Source: Pseudomonas marginalis (GTDB taxonomy: Bacteria; Pseudomonadota; Gammaproteobacteria; Pseudomonadales; Pseudomonadaceae). From it: a stretch of DNA of 64,000 nucleotides. The notes beneath the pieces were generated by a model. It was not told where the DNA came from. It worked only from the letters and a program-made list of their open reading frames with translations, and searched no databases. Location: positions 1,865,001 through 1,929,000 of the forward strand of contig NZ_JALJWV010000001.1 in NCBI RefSeq assembly GCF_024169655.1, written 5' to 3'. Shown here one piece after another: positions 18,237 to 27,480 of the stretch. The position numbers and the translations under genes were made by a program. Positions within the stretch are counted from its first letter, which is position 1, and every line of letters starts with the position of its first letter.

Positions 18237-18935
18237 ATGTCCGTCTGCCAGACTCCTATCATCGTCGCCCTGGATTACCCCACCCGTGACGCCGCACTGA
18301 AGCTGGCTGACCAGTTGGACCCGAAGCTGTGCCGGGTCAAGGTCGGCAAGGAACTGTTCACCAGTTGCGCGGCTGACATCGTCGGCACCCTGCGTGACAA
18401 AGGCTTCGAAGTGTTCCTCGACCTGAAATTCCACGACATCCCCAACACCACCGCGATGGCAGTCAAGGCCGCCGCCGAGATGGGCGTGTGGATGGTCAAT
18501 GTACACTGCTCCGGCGGCCTGCGCATGATGACCGCCTGCCGTGAAGTGCTGGAACAGCGCAGCGGCCCTAAACCCTTGCTGATCGGTGTGACCGTGCTGA
18601 CCAGCATGGAGCGCGAGGACCTGGCCGCGATCGGCCTGGATATCGAACCGCAGGAGCAAGTGCTGCGCCTGGCGGCCCTGGCGCAGAAAGCCGGCCTCGA
18701 CGGCCTGGTCTGTTCGGCGCTGGAAGCCCGGGCCCTCAAGACCGCCCACCCGTCGCTGCAATTGGTCACCCCGGGGATTCGCCCGGCGGGCAGCGCCCAG
18801 GATGACCAGCGCCGTATCCTCACGCCGCGTCAGGCGTTGGACGCGGGCTCGGACTACCTGGTGATCGGTCGCCCGATCAGCCAGGCGGCCGATCCAGCCA
18901 AAGCGTTGGCCGCGGTCGTCGCCGAAATCGCCTGA
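18237..18935 (+). CDS. pyrF: Orotidine 5'-phosphate decarboxylase
   Basis: This 232-residue TIM-barrel enzyme performs the last step of de novo UMP synthesis, decarboxylating OMP without a cofactor. The signature [10 protein letters not shown] (62-71) with catalytic Lys64 and Asp67 is intact, preceded by IIVALDYPT and KVGKELFTS, and followed by VTPGIRPAG and [10 protein letters not shown], the phosphate-gripping loop. Length is normal. A TACAAT -10-like box lies about 37 bp upstream. A REP element follows the stop by about 18 bp. Confidence 0.97.
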   Translation: MSVCQTPIIVALDYPTRDAALKLADQLDPKLCRVKVGKELFTSCAADIVGTLRDKGFEVFLDLKFHDIPNTTAMAVKAAAEMGVWMVNVHCSGGLRMMTACREVLEQRSGPKPLLIGVTVLTSMEREDLAAIGLDIEPQEQVLRLAALAQKAGLDGLVCSALEARALKTAHPSLQLVTPGIRPAGSAQDDQRRILTPRQALDAGSDYLVIGRPISQAADPAKALAAVVAEIA

Positions 18936-18953
18936 TCGATCACCGATCAACAA

Positions 18954-18977
18954 TGTGGGAGGGGGCTTGCTCCCACA
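18954..18977. repeat. Single REP element
   Basis: TGTGGGAGGGGGCTTGCTCCCACA-type perfect hairpin between the convergent pyrF and oxidoreductase genes, a typical Pseudomonas REP that can act as a bidirectional transcription block or mRNA end protector. Confidence 0.85.
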
Positions 18978-18994
18978 TTTACATCTGCTGTGTA

Positions 18995-20002
18995 TCAGCT
19001 GACTTTCAGTACCAGCTTGCCGAAGTTCTCCCCGTTGAACAGCTTCATCAACGTCTCTGGGAACGTCTCCAGCCCCTCCACGATATCTTCCTTGCTCTTG
19101 AGCTTGCCCTGCGCCATCCAGCCGGCCATTTCCTGCCCGGCGGCGGCAAAGTTCGCCGCGTGATCCATCACCACGAAGCCTTCCATGCGTGCGCGATTGA
19201 CCAGCAATGACAGGTAGTTGGCCGGGCCTTTTACGGCTTCCTTGTTGTTGTACTGGCTGATCGCGCCGCAGATCACCACGCGGGCTTTCAACGCCAGGCG
19301 GCTGAGCACTGCGTCGAGAATGTCGCCGCCGACGTTATCGAAATACACATCCACGCCCTTGGGGCACTCGCGCTTGAGTGCGGCGGGCAGGTCGTCGTGT
19401 TTGTAATCGATGGCGGCGTCGAAGCCCAGTTCATCGACCAGGAACTTGCACTTGTCGGCGCCACCGGCAATGCCCACCACGCGGCAGCCTTTGATCTTGG
19501 CGATCTGTCCGGCAATGCTGCCCACCGCCCCCGCTGCGCCGGAGATCACCACGGTGTCACCGGCTTTCGGTGCGCCGGTGTCGAGCAGCGCGAAATAGGC
19601 GGTCATGCCGGTCATGCCCAGCGCCGATAGGTAGCGCGGCAGGGGCGCAAGCGTGGGGTCGACCTTGTAGAAACCACGCGGCTCGCCGAGGAAGTAGTCC
19701 TGCACCCCCAGGGCACCGTTCACGTAGTCGCCGACGGCGAATTTCGGGGTGTTCGAGGCGATCACTTTGCCCACGCCCAGCGCCCGCATCACTTCGCCGA
19801 TGCCGACCGGCGGAATGTAGGATTTGCCCTCATTCATCCAGCCGCGCATCGCCGGGTCGAGGGACAGGTATTCGTTGCGCACCAGTACCTGGCCGTCCTG
19901 TGGGGTGCCCAGCGGCACTTCCTGGTAGGTGAAGGTCTCCCGCGTGGCCGCGCCGACCGGGCGTTTGGCGAGCAGGAACTGGCGGTTGGTCTGGGCAGTC
20001 AT
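18995..20002 (-). CDS. NADP-dependent medium-chain oxidoreductase (zinc-independent, CurA-like)
   Basis: This 335-residue MDR-superfamily enzyme of the leukotriene B4 12-hydroxydehydrogenase/CurA type reduces alpha,beta-unsaturated carbonyls with NADPH. Motifs are LSLDPAMRGWM near the N-terminus, the cofactor loop VVISGAAGAVGSIAGQIAK, then VVGIAGG and YFDNVGGDILDAVL. No structural zinc cysteines are present. I chose the ATG at 20002 (MTAQTNRQFLLAKRP), which matches the family start; the frame continues upstream to 20137 without homology-like features. It is a monocistronic gene divergent from an SDR gene. Confidence 0.9.
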   Translation of the reverse strand: MTAQTNRQFLLAKRPVGAATRETFTYQEVPLGTPQDGQVLVRNEYLSLDPAMRGWMNEGKSYIPPVGIGEVMRALGVGKVIASNTPKFAVGDYVNGALGVQDYFLGEPRGFYKVDPTLAPLPRYLSALGMTGMTAYFALLDTGAPKAGDTVVISGAAGAVGSIAGQIAKIKGCRVVGIAGGADKCKFLVDELGFDAAIDYKHDDLPAALKRECPKGVDVYFDNVGGDILDAVLSRLALKARVVICGAISQYNNKEAVKGPANYLSLLVNRARMEGFVVMDHAANFAAAGQEMAGWMAQGKLKSKEDIVEGLETFPETLMKLFNGENFGKLVLKVS

Positions 20003-20229
20003 GGCAAGGACTCTTGAGAAATGAAGCCTGATTGATAGACCCATACTGGCGTGCGGGCAAGGTCGGCCGAGGGCTGCGAATGCTCGTCGATAGGCCTCGA
20101 TGATAGTGACGCAGGCGGTCTTATCATTGTGATTCATGCAGCGCTAACCGGTCTTCTGATAGTGCTGACGCGCGCGTCCCGGGGTTGGCTAGACTCGCGC
20201 CACGGCTATTTCTCCCATAGGACATCCCC

Positions 20230-20991
20230 ATGAGCATGACGTTTTCCGGCCAGGTCGCCCTGGTCACCGGCGCCGCCGCCGGTATTGGCCGCGCCACCGC
20301 GCAGGCGTTTGCCGCCGAAGGTTTGAAGGTAGTGGTTGCCGACCTCGACGTGGCGGGCGGCGAAGGCACTGTCGCGCTGATCCGCGAGGCCGGTGGCGAA
20401 GCGCAGTTCGTGCGCTGCAACGTCACGCTGGAAGCCGACGTGCAGCAATTGATGGCGCAGACCATCGCCACGTATGGCCGCCTGGACTACGCCTTCAACA
20501 ACGCCGGGATCGAGATCGAGAAAGGCAAGCTGGCGGACGGCACCCTCGATGAGTTCGACGCGATCATGGGCGTCAACGTCAAGGGCGTGTGGTTGTGCAT
20601 GAAATACCAATTACCGTTGCTGCTGGCCCAGGGTGGCGGAGCGATCGTCAACACCGCGTCGGTGGCGGGGCTGGGCGCCGCGCCAAAGATGAGCATCTAC
20701 GCCGCGTCCAAACACGCTGTGATCGGCTTGACCAAATCGGCGGCCATCGAATACGCGAAAAAGAAAATCCGCGTTAACGCGGTATGCCCGGCAGTGATCG
20801 ATACCGACATGTTCCGTCGTGCCTATGAAGCTGACCCGCGCAAAGCTGAATTTGCCGCCGCCATGCACCCGGTTGGGCGCATTGGCAAGGTCGAGGAAAT
20901 CGCCAGTGCCGTGTTGTACCTGTGCAGCGACGGTGCGGCTTTCACCACCGGCCAGGCTCTGGCGGTGGACGGCGGCGCCACCGCGATCTAG
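20230..20991 (+). CDS. SDR family oxidoreductase
   Basis: This 253-residue classical short-chain dehydrogenase has TGAAAGIGRATA for NAD(P) binding, the structural motif FNNAGIEIEK and catalytic Ser and IYAASKH (Tyr-x3-Lys), ending with ALAVDGGATA, the usual C-terminus of glucose/3-oxoacyl reductase-like SDRs. An Asp in VVADLDVAGG after strand 2 favours NAD over NADP. AGGA sits about 8 bp before the ATG. The substrate cannot be inferred. It is followed by a 200-bp AT-rich gap and a MocR regulator. Confidence 0.88.
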   Translation: MSMTFSGQVALVTGAAAGIGRATAQAFAAEGLKVVVADLDVAGGEGTVALIREAGGEAQFVRCNVTLEADVQQLMAQTIATYGRLDYAFNNAGIEIEKGKLADGTLDEFDAIMGVNVKGVWLCMKYQLPLLLAQGGGAIVNTASVAGLGAAPKMSIYAASKHAVIGLTKSAAIEYAKKKIRVNAVCPAVIDTDMFRRAYEADPRKAEFAAAMHPVGRIGKVEEIASAVLYLCSDGAAFTTGQALAVDGGATAI

Positions 20992-21193
20992 GACTCCAAG
21001 CCGCACCGCTCTCGAAAAAGTTTGAGGTGCTGTGGGGCGTTTCCATAGCTGGCAAAACGCCGTGATCCAATGTGTATCAGGAGGTAAATAAGTCAATAAA
21101 ATCAATACTTTAGTAACTGTTGGTGGCCTGTTTTGGCGGGCTTCTGTGCTTAACTGTTTTGGGTTGAATAACAGATAGTTAAGTGAGTGGCTC

Positions 21194-22606
21194 ATGGATT
21201 TAGGGATCGATCGACAAGCCCTTGTACCGGTGGTGCAGCAAATCGTCAGCGCGGTGGCGGAATGGATTCGCAAGAGCGGGGTCAGCCCCGGCACACGCTT
21301 GCCGTCCATCCGCCAACTGGCCCTCGACAACCTGCTCAGCCAGTCCAGCGTGATCGAGGCATTCGAGCGCATGGAGGCCCAAGGCCTGCTGACCTCGAAG
21401 CAGGGCTCTGGGTTTATGGTGGCGCAGCCGCCGGTGACTCAGGAACGCCACTGGTATGAAGGCGCGGAGCGAGAGTGGGGCGCTTTTACCGACAGCCCGG
21501 TGGGCGAGTTGAAATTGGGCTGCGGCTGGTTGCCGGACGCCTGGCGCGAAAGCGATGACATCAGCTACGCGATCCGCGAAGTCAGCCGCACCGATACCGA
21601 GGGCCTGTTCAACTACAGCACGCCACTGGGGCTGCCGGCGCTGCGCGAGCAATTGCTCAAGCGCCTGACCCGGATTCACGTGGTCACCAGCCTCGACCGC
21701 ATCCTCACCACCCATGGCGCCAGCCACGCTCAGGACCTGTTGATCCGCACGTTGCTCAAGGCCGGCGACACCGTGGTCGTAGAAACCCCTGGTTATGGCA
21801 ACCTGTTTCGTCAGTTGGCCTTCCACGGCGTCACGCTGCTGGAAGTACCGCGCACCCAGGGCGGCCCGGATATCCCGGCGCTGGAAGTTCTGCTGCGCCG
21901 TCATCGTCCCAAGTGCCTGTTTATCAGCAGCCTGTATCACAACCCCACCGGCACCAGCCTGTGCCGCAAAGTGGCCGAACGTTTGCTGGAGCTGGCGCAC
22001 AGCGAAGACTTTCTGATTATCGAAGAAGATGTCTACGCCGACCTGCAACACGCCAGTTGCACGCGACTGTCGGCGCTGCCCCATGAAGATCGGGTGATCT
22101 ATGTCTCGAGTTTCTCCAAGACCCTCAGCAGTGCCTTGCGCGTCGGCTACCTCAGCGCCAGTTCGCCGATCATTGCGCAATTGGTACACCTCAAGACCCT
22201 CACCGGCATCGGCACCTCGCGTTTTGCCGAAGCGGTGATGGCCACGTTGCTGGCCAACGGCACCTATCGCAAATGGGTGCAGCGCCTGCGCAAACGTCTG
22301 AACACGCAAATGGCCGCGACCTTGCAGGTATTGGAGGATGAGGAATGGCAGGTGTTCGCCGTGCCCGCCGGGGGCATGTTTGTCTGGGCACGGCCCTGCG
22401 TGGGCGACCGTTCGCGGTTGCAGGCGTATGCACGGCAACTGGGTGTGCTGATGTCACCGGGGGCGCTGTTCAGCCCTACGGGTGAACACAGTGAGTGGCA
22501 GCGCATCAATGTGGCCTATGCTGCTGATCAGCGGGCCCTGGCGTTGTTCCGCGCTACGGGGCCTGCCAGATCGACCTCGACCATTCTGAAAACGACGAGA
22601 GTGTAG
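21194..22606 (+). CDS. MocR/PdxR-type GntR regulator with aminotransferase domain
   Basis: This 470-residue fusion joins an N-terminal GntR winged helix (VVQQIVSAVAEWIRKSG, GTRLPSIRQLALDNLLSQSSVIEAFERMEAQGLL) to a fold-type I aminotransferase domain. The PLP Schiff-base Lys is Lys309 in SSFSKTLSSALRVGYL, with the upstream HNPTGTSL segment. MocR proteins sense PLP or amino compounds and control vitamin B6, GABA or transport genes. The upstream 200-bp gap is AT-rich and could hold its own operator. The target is unknown; the flanking SDR and chemoreceptor genes are candidates. Confidence 0.92.
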   Translation: MDLGIDRQALVPVVQQIVSAVAEWIRKSGVSPGTRLPSIRQLALDNLLSQSSVIEAFERMEAQGLLTSKQGSGFMVAQPPVTQERHWYEGAEREWGAFTDSPVGELKLGCGWLPDAWRESDDISYAIREVSRTDTEGLFNYSTPLGLPALREQLLKRLTRIHVVTSLDRILTTHGASHAQDLLIRTLLKAGDTVVVETPGYGNLFRQLAFHGVTLLEVPRTQGGPDIPALEVLLRRHRPKCLFISSLYHNPTGTSLCRKVAERLLELAHSEDFLIIEEDVYADLQHASCTRLSALPHEDRVIYVSSFSKTLSSALRVGYLSASSPIIAQLVHLKTLTGIGTSRFAEAVMATLLANGTYRKWVQRLRKRLNTQMAATLQVLEDEEWQVFAVPAGGMFVWARPCVGDRSRLQAYARQLGVLMSPGALFSPTGEHSEWQRINVAYAADQRALALFRATGPARSTSTILKTTRV

Positions 22607-22720
22607 CTTTTTGCCATTATTGTGGCGCCAACGACTTGTGTTCAGTGCCTCGTGGTTGCGAATCTCGCTGCTGGGAAACCGGGCTTGATGGCATCCGCCA
22701 TTGCAAGAGGATTCAAGCGC

Positions 22721-24688
22721 ATGATTTCGGCCGTGCAACGACGTTTCGCCAACCTCGGTATGGCGAAAAAACTGGGTTTGGGCTTCAGTCTGGTGCTGCT
22801 GTTGACTGCGTTGGTGGCAGCGATCGGCGTGTGGTCCCTGCAAACCGTTGGCCTGCGTTTCGAGGGCCTCAAGACCATGTCTGCGCTCAACAGCGGGCTG
22901 CTCAAGGTGCGTTTGATCGAGCAGGACTACGCGCTGCACGCCGACCCCAAGTCCGTCGACGCCCTACATGAGCGTGTCGACGCCTTGGCTGCCCTGGCCG
23001 GCAGCCTCAAGGCCGGGTCCGCGGCCAACGTGCCGCTGATGACCGAGGTCGAGCAGGCCTTGGCCGCTTACCGCAAGGCGTTCGATGAGTTCGTCGAACT
23101 GACCCAGACCAAGGACCTGGCGCTGGAAATGGCCAGTTGGTCGGTGTCCAGCGTGGCCAATAACCTCGATGTGTTGCAGGCCGGTCTGGCCGACGATGGC
23201 GCCTATGGCCTAAAGGAAAGCCAGGGCAAGGAGGGCGCCGAGTTTATCGAGCAGGCGGGGCAGGTCAGCCAGGTTTCACGGTTGATGTTGCAAGCCATGA
23301 ACGAAGCCCATGTGCGCCTTGATCAGAGCCGCAAAGGCGAGGATGACAGCGCCGAACAAGGCAAAATCGAACAGGCCGAGCAGGCGCTGGCCCAGGTCGA
23401 GCTATTGAAAACTTCGGTCAAGGACTCCGGTTACCAGACGGTGCTCAATGAGGTCGCCGGGCATATCGCCGCGTTCAGCGAAAAACTCGGCGAATACACC
23501 GGCCTGCTGGCCCAGGAAAAAGTGGTCTACAAACAATTGCATGATCGCGCCGACCAAGTGGTCAGTCAGGTCGACCAGGCGTATGCCGCTGAAGACCAGT
23601 CGATGCAAGCACAACTGAAGGAAAGCGCGCTGCTGATCATCGGCTCGTCGGCCCTGGCGCTGTTGATGGGGTTGATTGCCGCGTGGGTGATTACCCGGTT
23701 GATCGTCGCACCGCTGCGCCGTGTGATCGCGGTGGCCCAGCAGATTGCGGCCGGCGACTTGAGCGGGCGCATGGAAGTCAGCCGCCGCGATGAAATCGGC
23801 CAGTTGATGCAGGCGATGCAACAGATGGGCAGCGGTTTGAGCCAAATGGTCAGCGGGCTGCAAGCGGGTATCGAGCAATTGGCCAGTTCGGCCCATTCGC
23901 TGTCCAGCGTCACCGAGCAGACCAACATCGAGGTCAGCAGCCAGAAGGAAGAAACCGAACAGGTTGCCACGGCGATGAACCAGATGACCGCCACGGTCCA
24001 TGATGTGGCGCGCAACGCCGAAGAGGCTGCACAAGCGGCGCAGACCGCCGATGACAAAGTCGACAGCGGCCAGCAGGTGGTGCGCCAGAGTTTGCAGCGC
24101 ATCGAATTGCTGGCCACCTCCAGTACCCGCGCCAGTGCCAGCATCGAAAGCCTCAGCGTCGAAATCCAGAACATCGGCAGCGTGTTGAGCGTCATCAAAA
24201 GCGTGGCCGAACAGACCAACCTGCTGGCACTCAACGCGGCCATCGAGGCCGCGCGCGCCGGTGAGCAAGGCCGTGGTTTTGCGGTGGTGGCCGATGAAGT
24301 GCGGGCGCTGGCCAAGCGCACCCAGCAATCGACCGAGGAAATCGAACGCCTGGTCGGCACCTTGCGCAGCGCGGCGCAATCGTCGGTGCAGCAGATCCAG
24401 CAGAGCGGCGAGTTGGTGAAGCTGGCCGTCAGTGATGCGCTGGAAACCGAAAGCGCCCTGGGCAGCATTGCGGTCGCGGTGTCATTGATCCAACAGATGA
24501 ATCAGCAGATTGCGGCGGCGGCCGAGCAGCAGAGCTCGGTGGCCGAAGAGATCAACCGCAGCGTCACCAGCATTCGGGCGAGTGCCGATCAATCGGCGTT
24601 GAGCATGCAAGGCAATGCCGCGTCGAGTATTGAACTGGCGCAGTTGGGCGCGGAACTCAAGGGCATGGTGGGGCACTTCCGCCTTTGA
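22721..24688 (+). CDS. Methyl-accepting chemotaxis protein with helical bimodular sensor
   Basis: This 655-residue chemoreceptor has TM1 at about 17-39, a long all-helical periplasmic domain of about 260 residues, TM2 at about 305-328 ([21 protein letters not shown]), HAMP and a cytoplasmic signalling domain with hairpin tip [23 protein letters not shown]. The large helical sensor resembles the HBM class of Pseudomonas receptors such as McpS, which binds TCA-cycle acids. The CheR/CheB pentapeptide is absent from the C-terminus (ends GHFRL). I chose the ATG at 22721, preceded by AAGAGGA; in-frame starts at 22688 and 22622 exist. Confidence 0.9.
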   Translation: MISAVQRRFANLGMAKKLGLGFSLVLLLTALVAAIGVWSLQTVGLRFEGLKTMSALNSGLLKVRLIEQDYALHADPKSVDALHERVDALAALAGSLKAGSAANVPLMTEVEQALAAYRKAFDEFVELTQTKDLALEMASWSVSSVANNLDVLQAGLADDGAYGLKESQGKEGAEFIEQAGQVSQVSRLMLQAMNEAHVRLDQSRKGEDDSAEQGKIEQAEQALAQVELLKTSVKDSGYQTVLNEVAGHIAAFSEKLGEYTGLLAQEKVVYKQLHDRADQVVSQVDQAYAAEDQSMQAQLKESALLIIGSSALALLMGLIAAWVITRLIVAPLRRVIAVAQQIAAGDLSGRMEVSRRDEIGQLMQAMQQMGSGLSQMVSGLQAGIEQLASSAHSLSSVTEQTNIEVSSQKEETEQVATAMNQMTATVHDVARNAEEAAQAAQTADDKVDSGQQVVRQSLQRIELLATSSTRASASIESLSVEIQNIGSVLSVIKSVAEQTNLLALNAAIEAARAGEQGRGFAVVADEVRALAKRTQQSTEEIERLVGTLRSAAQSSVQQIQQSGELVKLAVSDALETESALGSIAVAVSLIQQMNQQIAAAAEQQSSVAEEINRSVTSIRASADQSALSMQGNAASSIELAQLGAELKGMVGHFRL

Positions 24689-24726
24689 TCGCCGCTGGCA
24701 GGCCGCGATCAAAGGGCAGGGGGCAA

Positions 24727-25539
24727 TCAGGCATGGTTGGCGAGGAAGGTCAGCAGCGCTTCATTGACGAAGTCCGGGTTCTCGCGACTGGAGATATGCC
24801 CGGCGTCGGGAATCAGGCTCAGGCTGCAGCCGATCAGGCTGGCCATCTGCTCGGATTCGGCGGGCGGGCGCGGTGTGTCCTGTTCGCCGCACAGCACCAG
24901 GGTGGTGTCGGCGTCCAGGCGTGACAACTGCTCCAATGCATCTTCACGGCTGAAGATCAGCCGGCCCAGGGGCACGATGCTGTCTAGCAGGCGCGCCGCG
25001 GGGTAGTCCTGCAAGACCTTGCGGAAATTTTGGTACAGCGCCGATTCGCGGTCGATGCCCGGGCGGAAAAAGATCGGCGCGACCCCATCCAGCAGCGGCT
25101 CCGGGATAGCGCCGGCGTCTTCAATCATCTTGAACAGCGAGAAGTAGTGCTGGCGCGTGGCCTCGGGCTCGGCGCCGAGGTAGGTGTCCATCAGCACCAG
25201 GCTGTTGACCCGCTCGGGTGCCCACAGGGCCAGGCGCGCGCCCCACATGCCGCCGACCGACAAGCCCACCAGGTTGACCCGGGTAATGTGTAACTGGTCG
25301 AGCAGTGCCAGGGCCTGGCGCGCCAGGTCGTCCAGGGATCGCGTGTATGTCGGCAGCGGCCCGGACTCGCCATGGCCCCATAGCTCGGGGACGATCACGC
25401 GATACTGGTGCGACAGCGCTTCGATCTGCGGTGCCCACATGTCGCGGTCCCACAGGTAACTCGAACCCAGCAGGACGACCGGGCCGCAGCCCTGGTCAAC
25501 ATAGTGCAGCGGTTGTCCATCAATCACGGCGACAGGCAT
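24727..25539 (-). CDS. Alpha/beta hydrolase
   Basis: This 270-residue alpha/beta hydrolase has the oxyanion region VVLLGSSYLWDRDMW, nucleophile Ser in LVGLSVGGMWGA and catalytic His in IPDAGHISSRENP, with an Asp in LCGEQDTPRPP. The overall look is that of carboxylesterase/3-oxoadipate enol-lactonase-like (PcaD-like) hydrolases. It stands alone, convergent with the chemoreceptor gene (38 bp between stops). No substrate can be assigned. Confidence 0.87.
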   Translation of the reverse strand: MPVAVIDGQPLHYVDQGCGPVVLLGSSYLWDRDMWAPQIEALSHQYRVIVPELWGHGESGPLPTYTRSLDDLARQALALLDQLHITRVNLVGLSVGGMWGARLALWAPERVNSLVLMDTYLGAEPEATRQHYFSLFKMIEDAGAIPEPLLDGVAPIFFRPGIDRESALYQNFRKVLQDYPAARLLDSIVPLGRLIFSREDALEQLSRLDADTTLVLCGEQDTPRPPAESEQMASLIGCSLSLIPDAGHISSRENPDFVNEALLTFLANHA

Positions 25540-25618
25540 AACAGGCCTCCAACTTCACGAAGTGAGGGACACTTTTGTACGCGAGTCGACGGCCAGCGGA
25601 TAGGTACTAAATGATGGC

Positions 25619-25644
25619 ATGTGGCGAGGGAGGGCTCGCCACAT
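25619..25644. repeat. REP-like hairpin
   Basis: ATGTGGCGAG and CTCGCCACAT arms of 10 bp around a GGAGGG loop, between two minus-strand genes and just after the unassigned gene at 25657. It matches a common Pseudomonas palindromic unit and could terminate transcription, though no T tract follows. Confidence 0.65.
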
Positions 25645-25656
25645 GGGGAGGGGCGG

Positions 25657-26427
25657 TCAGTCGTAGATGACTTTTTTCTTCCACTCGGCGTCGGTTTCGG
25701 CGACTTTCAGGCCTTCGGTCAGTTCGTTGACTTCGTCTTCCGCAGGCTTGCTGTTGGTCAGCACCGTAGAGTTGGCGCGCACCAATTGACTCTCCAGCAA
25801 TTGCAGTTGCTCTCTGTAGAGCGCGGGCTCGGGCTGCTTGCGCAGGTACTGCACGCCGCGCTCGAAGGCCAGGCGCGCCTGGCCAGGCTGGTTCTGTTGC
25901 AAGGCATGCTGGCCGAGGTTGTTGAAGAACTCGATGTGCAGCAGTACCAGGATGTGGCGAATTTCCCGGATCCAGTGCTTGGCTTCATTGGTCGGCAGGA
26001 AACCGTCCTGGGCGGCGCGGGTGACTTGGCCGTGCAGGGCTTCCAGCAGGAACCGCACGTCCTTGGCCTTGGCTTCGGTCTGGATCGGGCCGGGCGGGTT
26101 GTTGATCGGGATCGATTCGCCTTGGGCCACCAGCGCATTCAGTTCGGCGATCCGCGCCTTGAGCGGTGCGCTGGTCTTGTTGAGGTGCAACAAGCGTTGG
26201 TTGACGTTGAGCTCCAGGCGGGTCAGCAGCAGCTTGAGCGCTGGGGTCATCAACTGGCCAGGGAAGGTCTCGGTGATCTCACCACAGCGACGCAGCCGGT
26301 CATTAAGCTCGATCACGGCGCGTTGCTTTTCCAGTTTGTTGTTTTCCACCGCGTGGTTCATGTAGCCAATGGCGATCAGTATTACGATCCCGGCTATTAC
26401 CAGCAGGGTGATCATGAGTGGTGTCAC
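25657..26427 (-). CDS. Membrane-anchored protein of unknown function
   Basis: This 256-residue protein has one N-terminal transmembrane helix (MITLLVIAGIVILIAIGYM) and a cytoplasmic or periplasmic helical, coiled-coil-rich body with many Leu, Glu and Gln residues. I do not recognise a named domain. I use the GTG at 26427, supported by AGAGG about 8 bp upstream; an ATG at 26415 is possible. The conserved-looking stretch EAKHWIREIRHILVLLH and the repeat-like ALQQNQPGQARLAFERGVQYL could be TPR-like. It is transcribed away from the tRNA cluster, and seems to be a core Pseudomonas gene of unknown role. Confidence 0.7.
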   Translation of the reverse strand: MTPLMITLLVIAGIVILIAIGYMNHAVENNKLEKQRAVIELNDRLRRCGEITETFPGQLMTPALKLLLTRLELNVNQRLLHLNKTSAPLKARIAELNALVAQGESIPINNPPGPIQTEAKAKDVRFLLEALHGQVTRAAQDGFLPTNEAKHWIREIRHILVLLHIEFFNNLGQHALQQNQPGQARLAFERGVQYLRKQPEPALYREQLQLLESQLVRANSTVLTNSKPAEDEVNELTEGLKVAETDAEWKKKVIYD

Positions 26428-26693
26428 CGGTGTGACCTCTTTATAGGGTTTGCTGTGGAGTGTAGTGACTGGGACATCTGTCGGATAGGACTGTTCGACC
26501 AGTTGCCCAGGTAGTTTCTTCTATATACGTAAGCATTCCCTGCGTAGATGCACAATGCCATCAGTTGCTGGATGAACTATAGCGTCTTGTCGGGCGCCAG
26601 AATATAGGCGTCAAGGCGCGGACATGCAGAATGCCAGCGCGGGCCGGAAAACGGGGGCGAAGTCATTGATTTAAATAAATTTATCCTTGGGGG
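26428..26693. other. Intergenic stretch upstream of tRNA cluster
   Basis: No gene is supported in the 357 bp between the unassigned gene start (26427) and the first tRNA (26785). It contains the presumed promoter of the minus-strand gene, an AT-rich block near 26665-26690 that may act as an UP element, and then the tRNA promoter at 26694-26722. Confidence 0.5.
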
Positions 26694-26722
26694 TTGACGA
26701 CCTTTCAATCCATCCATAGAAT
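26694..26722 (+). promoter_or_regulatory. Promoter of tRNA-Glu/tRNA-Gly operon
   Basis: TTGACG, a 17-bp spacer and TAGAAT, followed by a GC-rich discriminator (GCGCGCC) as expected for a stringently controlled stable RNA promoter. An AT-rich stretch lies immediately upstream. Confidence 0.85.
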
Positions 26723-26784
26723 GCGCGCCACTTACAGCGTAAAGCACACAGCGAAACGCGGTAGGGAGTGAATGTTGTACGTGT

Positions 26785-26860
26785 GTCCCCTTCGTCTAGT
26801 GGCCTAGGACACCGCCCTTTCACGGCGGTAACAGGGGTTCGAGTCCCCTAGGGGACGCCA
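26785..26860 (+). tRNA. tRNA-Glu (anticodon TTC)
   Basis: 76 nt including encoded CCA. Acceptor GTCCCCT pairs with AGGGGAC, the anticodon stem CCGCC/GGCGG holds TTC in CTTTCAC, and the T loop is GGTTCGAGTCC. First of two identical copies. Confidence 0.97.
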
Positions 26861-26862
26861 AT

Positions 26863-26938
<76 letters not shown>

Positions 26939-27010
26939 TTTTTAAGCAGTGTTGCCTTCGGGCGGCATTGAGTGAAACCAGGACCAAGTCTTCGGACAAG
27001 GCCTCTGGGC

Positions 27011-27037
27011 ACTGAAATACACACCATGTGTTTCAGT
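27011..27037 (+). other. Spacer hairpin between tRNA repeats
   Basis: ACTGAAA-TA-CAC and GTGTTTCAGT form a stem with a small bulge and ACCAT loop just before the second tRNA-Glu. It may be an RNA processing structure in the polycistronic transcript, as there is no T tract to suggest termination. Confidence 0.45.
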
Positions 27038-27042
27038 AGCGT

Positions 27043-27118
27043 GTCCCCTTCGTCTAGTGGCCTAGGACACCGCCCTTTCACGGCGGTAACAGGGGTTCGA
27101 GTCCCCTAGGGGACGCCA
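27043..27118 (+). tRNA. tRNA-Glu (anticodon TTC), second copy
   Basis: Identical over 76 nt to the copy at 26785-26860. No separate promoter is seen before it, so it is likely co-transcribed from the promoter at 26694-26722. Confidence 0.97.
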
Positions 27119-27121
27119 TTT

Positions 27122-27197
<76 letters not shown>

Positions 27198-27240
27198 ATT
27201 TTTGATTCGCAGTGTCCATTGGACCTGGGGGTCAGCGAAA

Positions 27241-27265
27241 AAAAGACGCTTCGGCGTCTTTTTTC
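27241..27265 (+). terminator. Rho-independent terminator of tRNA operon
   Basis: AAAGACGC-TTCG-GCGTCTTT stem with a UUCG tetraloop and T6 tail, 43 bp after the second tRNA-Gly. Confidence 0.9.
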
Positions 27266-27350
27266 GTTTCTGCGATAAATCAAATATTGCATCTGCTGAG
27301 GGTGGCTTGAGCGCTTCGGGCTATCCGACACACCTCAACCGCGCCTGCAC

Positions 27351-27381
27351 AAAAAACAATGCCCTCCATAGAGGAGGGCAT
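27351..27381 (-). terminator. Rho-independent terminator after acyl-CoA synthetase gene
   Basis: ATGCCCTCC/GGAGGGCAT stem (27359-27381) with a five-base loop; on the minus strand it is followed by a T-rich run (complement of AAAAAACAAT at 27351-27360). Confidence 0.8.
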
Positions 27382-27480
27382 CTGTTTAAGGTTGGCTGCA
27401 TCAATCCCGTCAGCTAGCGTCCATGCCGTTCAATCGGACACGAGCGTGTGCGCGCAGCGTTCAGGCTTGATGGAAATGGC

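Noticed and set aside
22622..22720. Longer N-terminus for the chemoreceptor
   Set aside because: The extra residues precede a strong AAGAGGA ribosome site and include no transmembrane segment; the shorter start matches the class.
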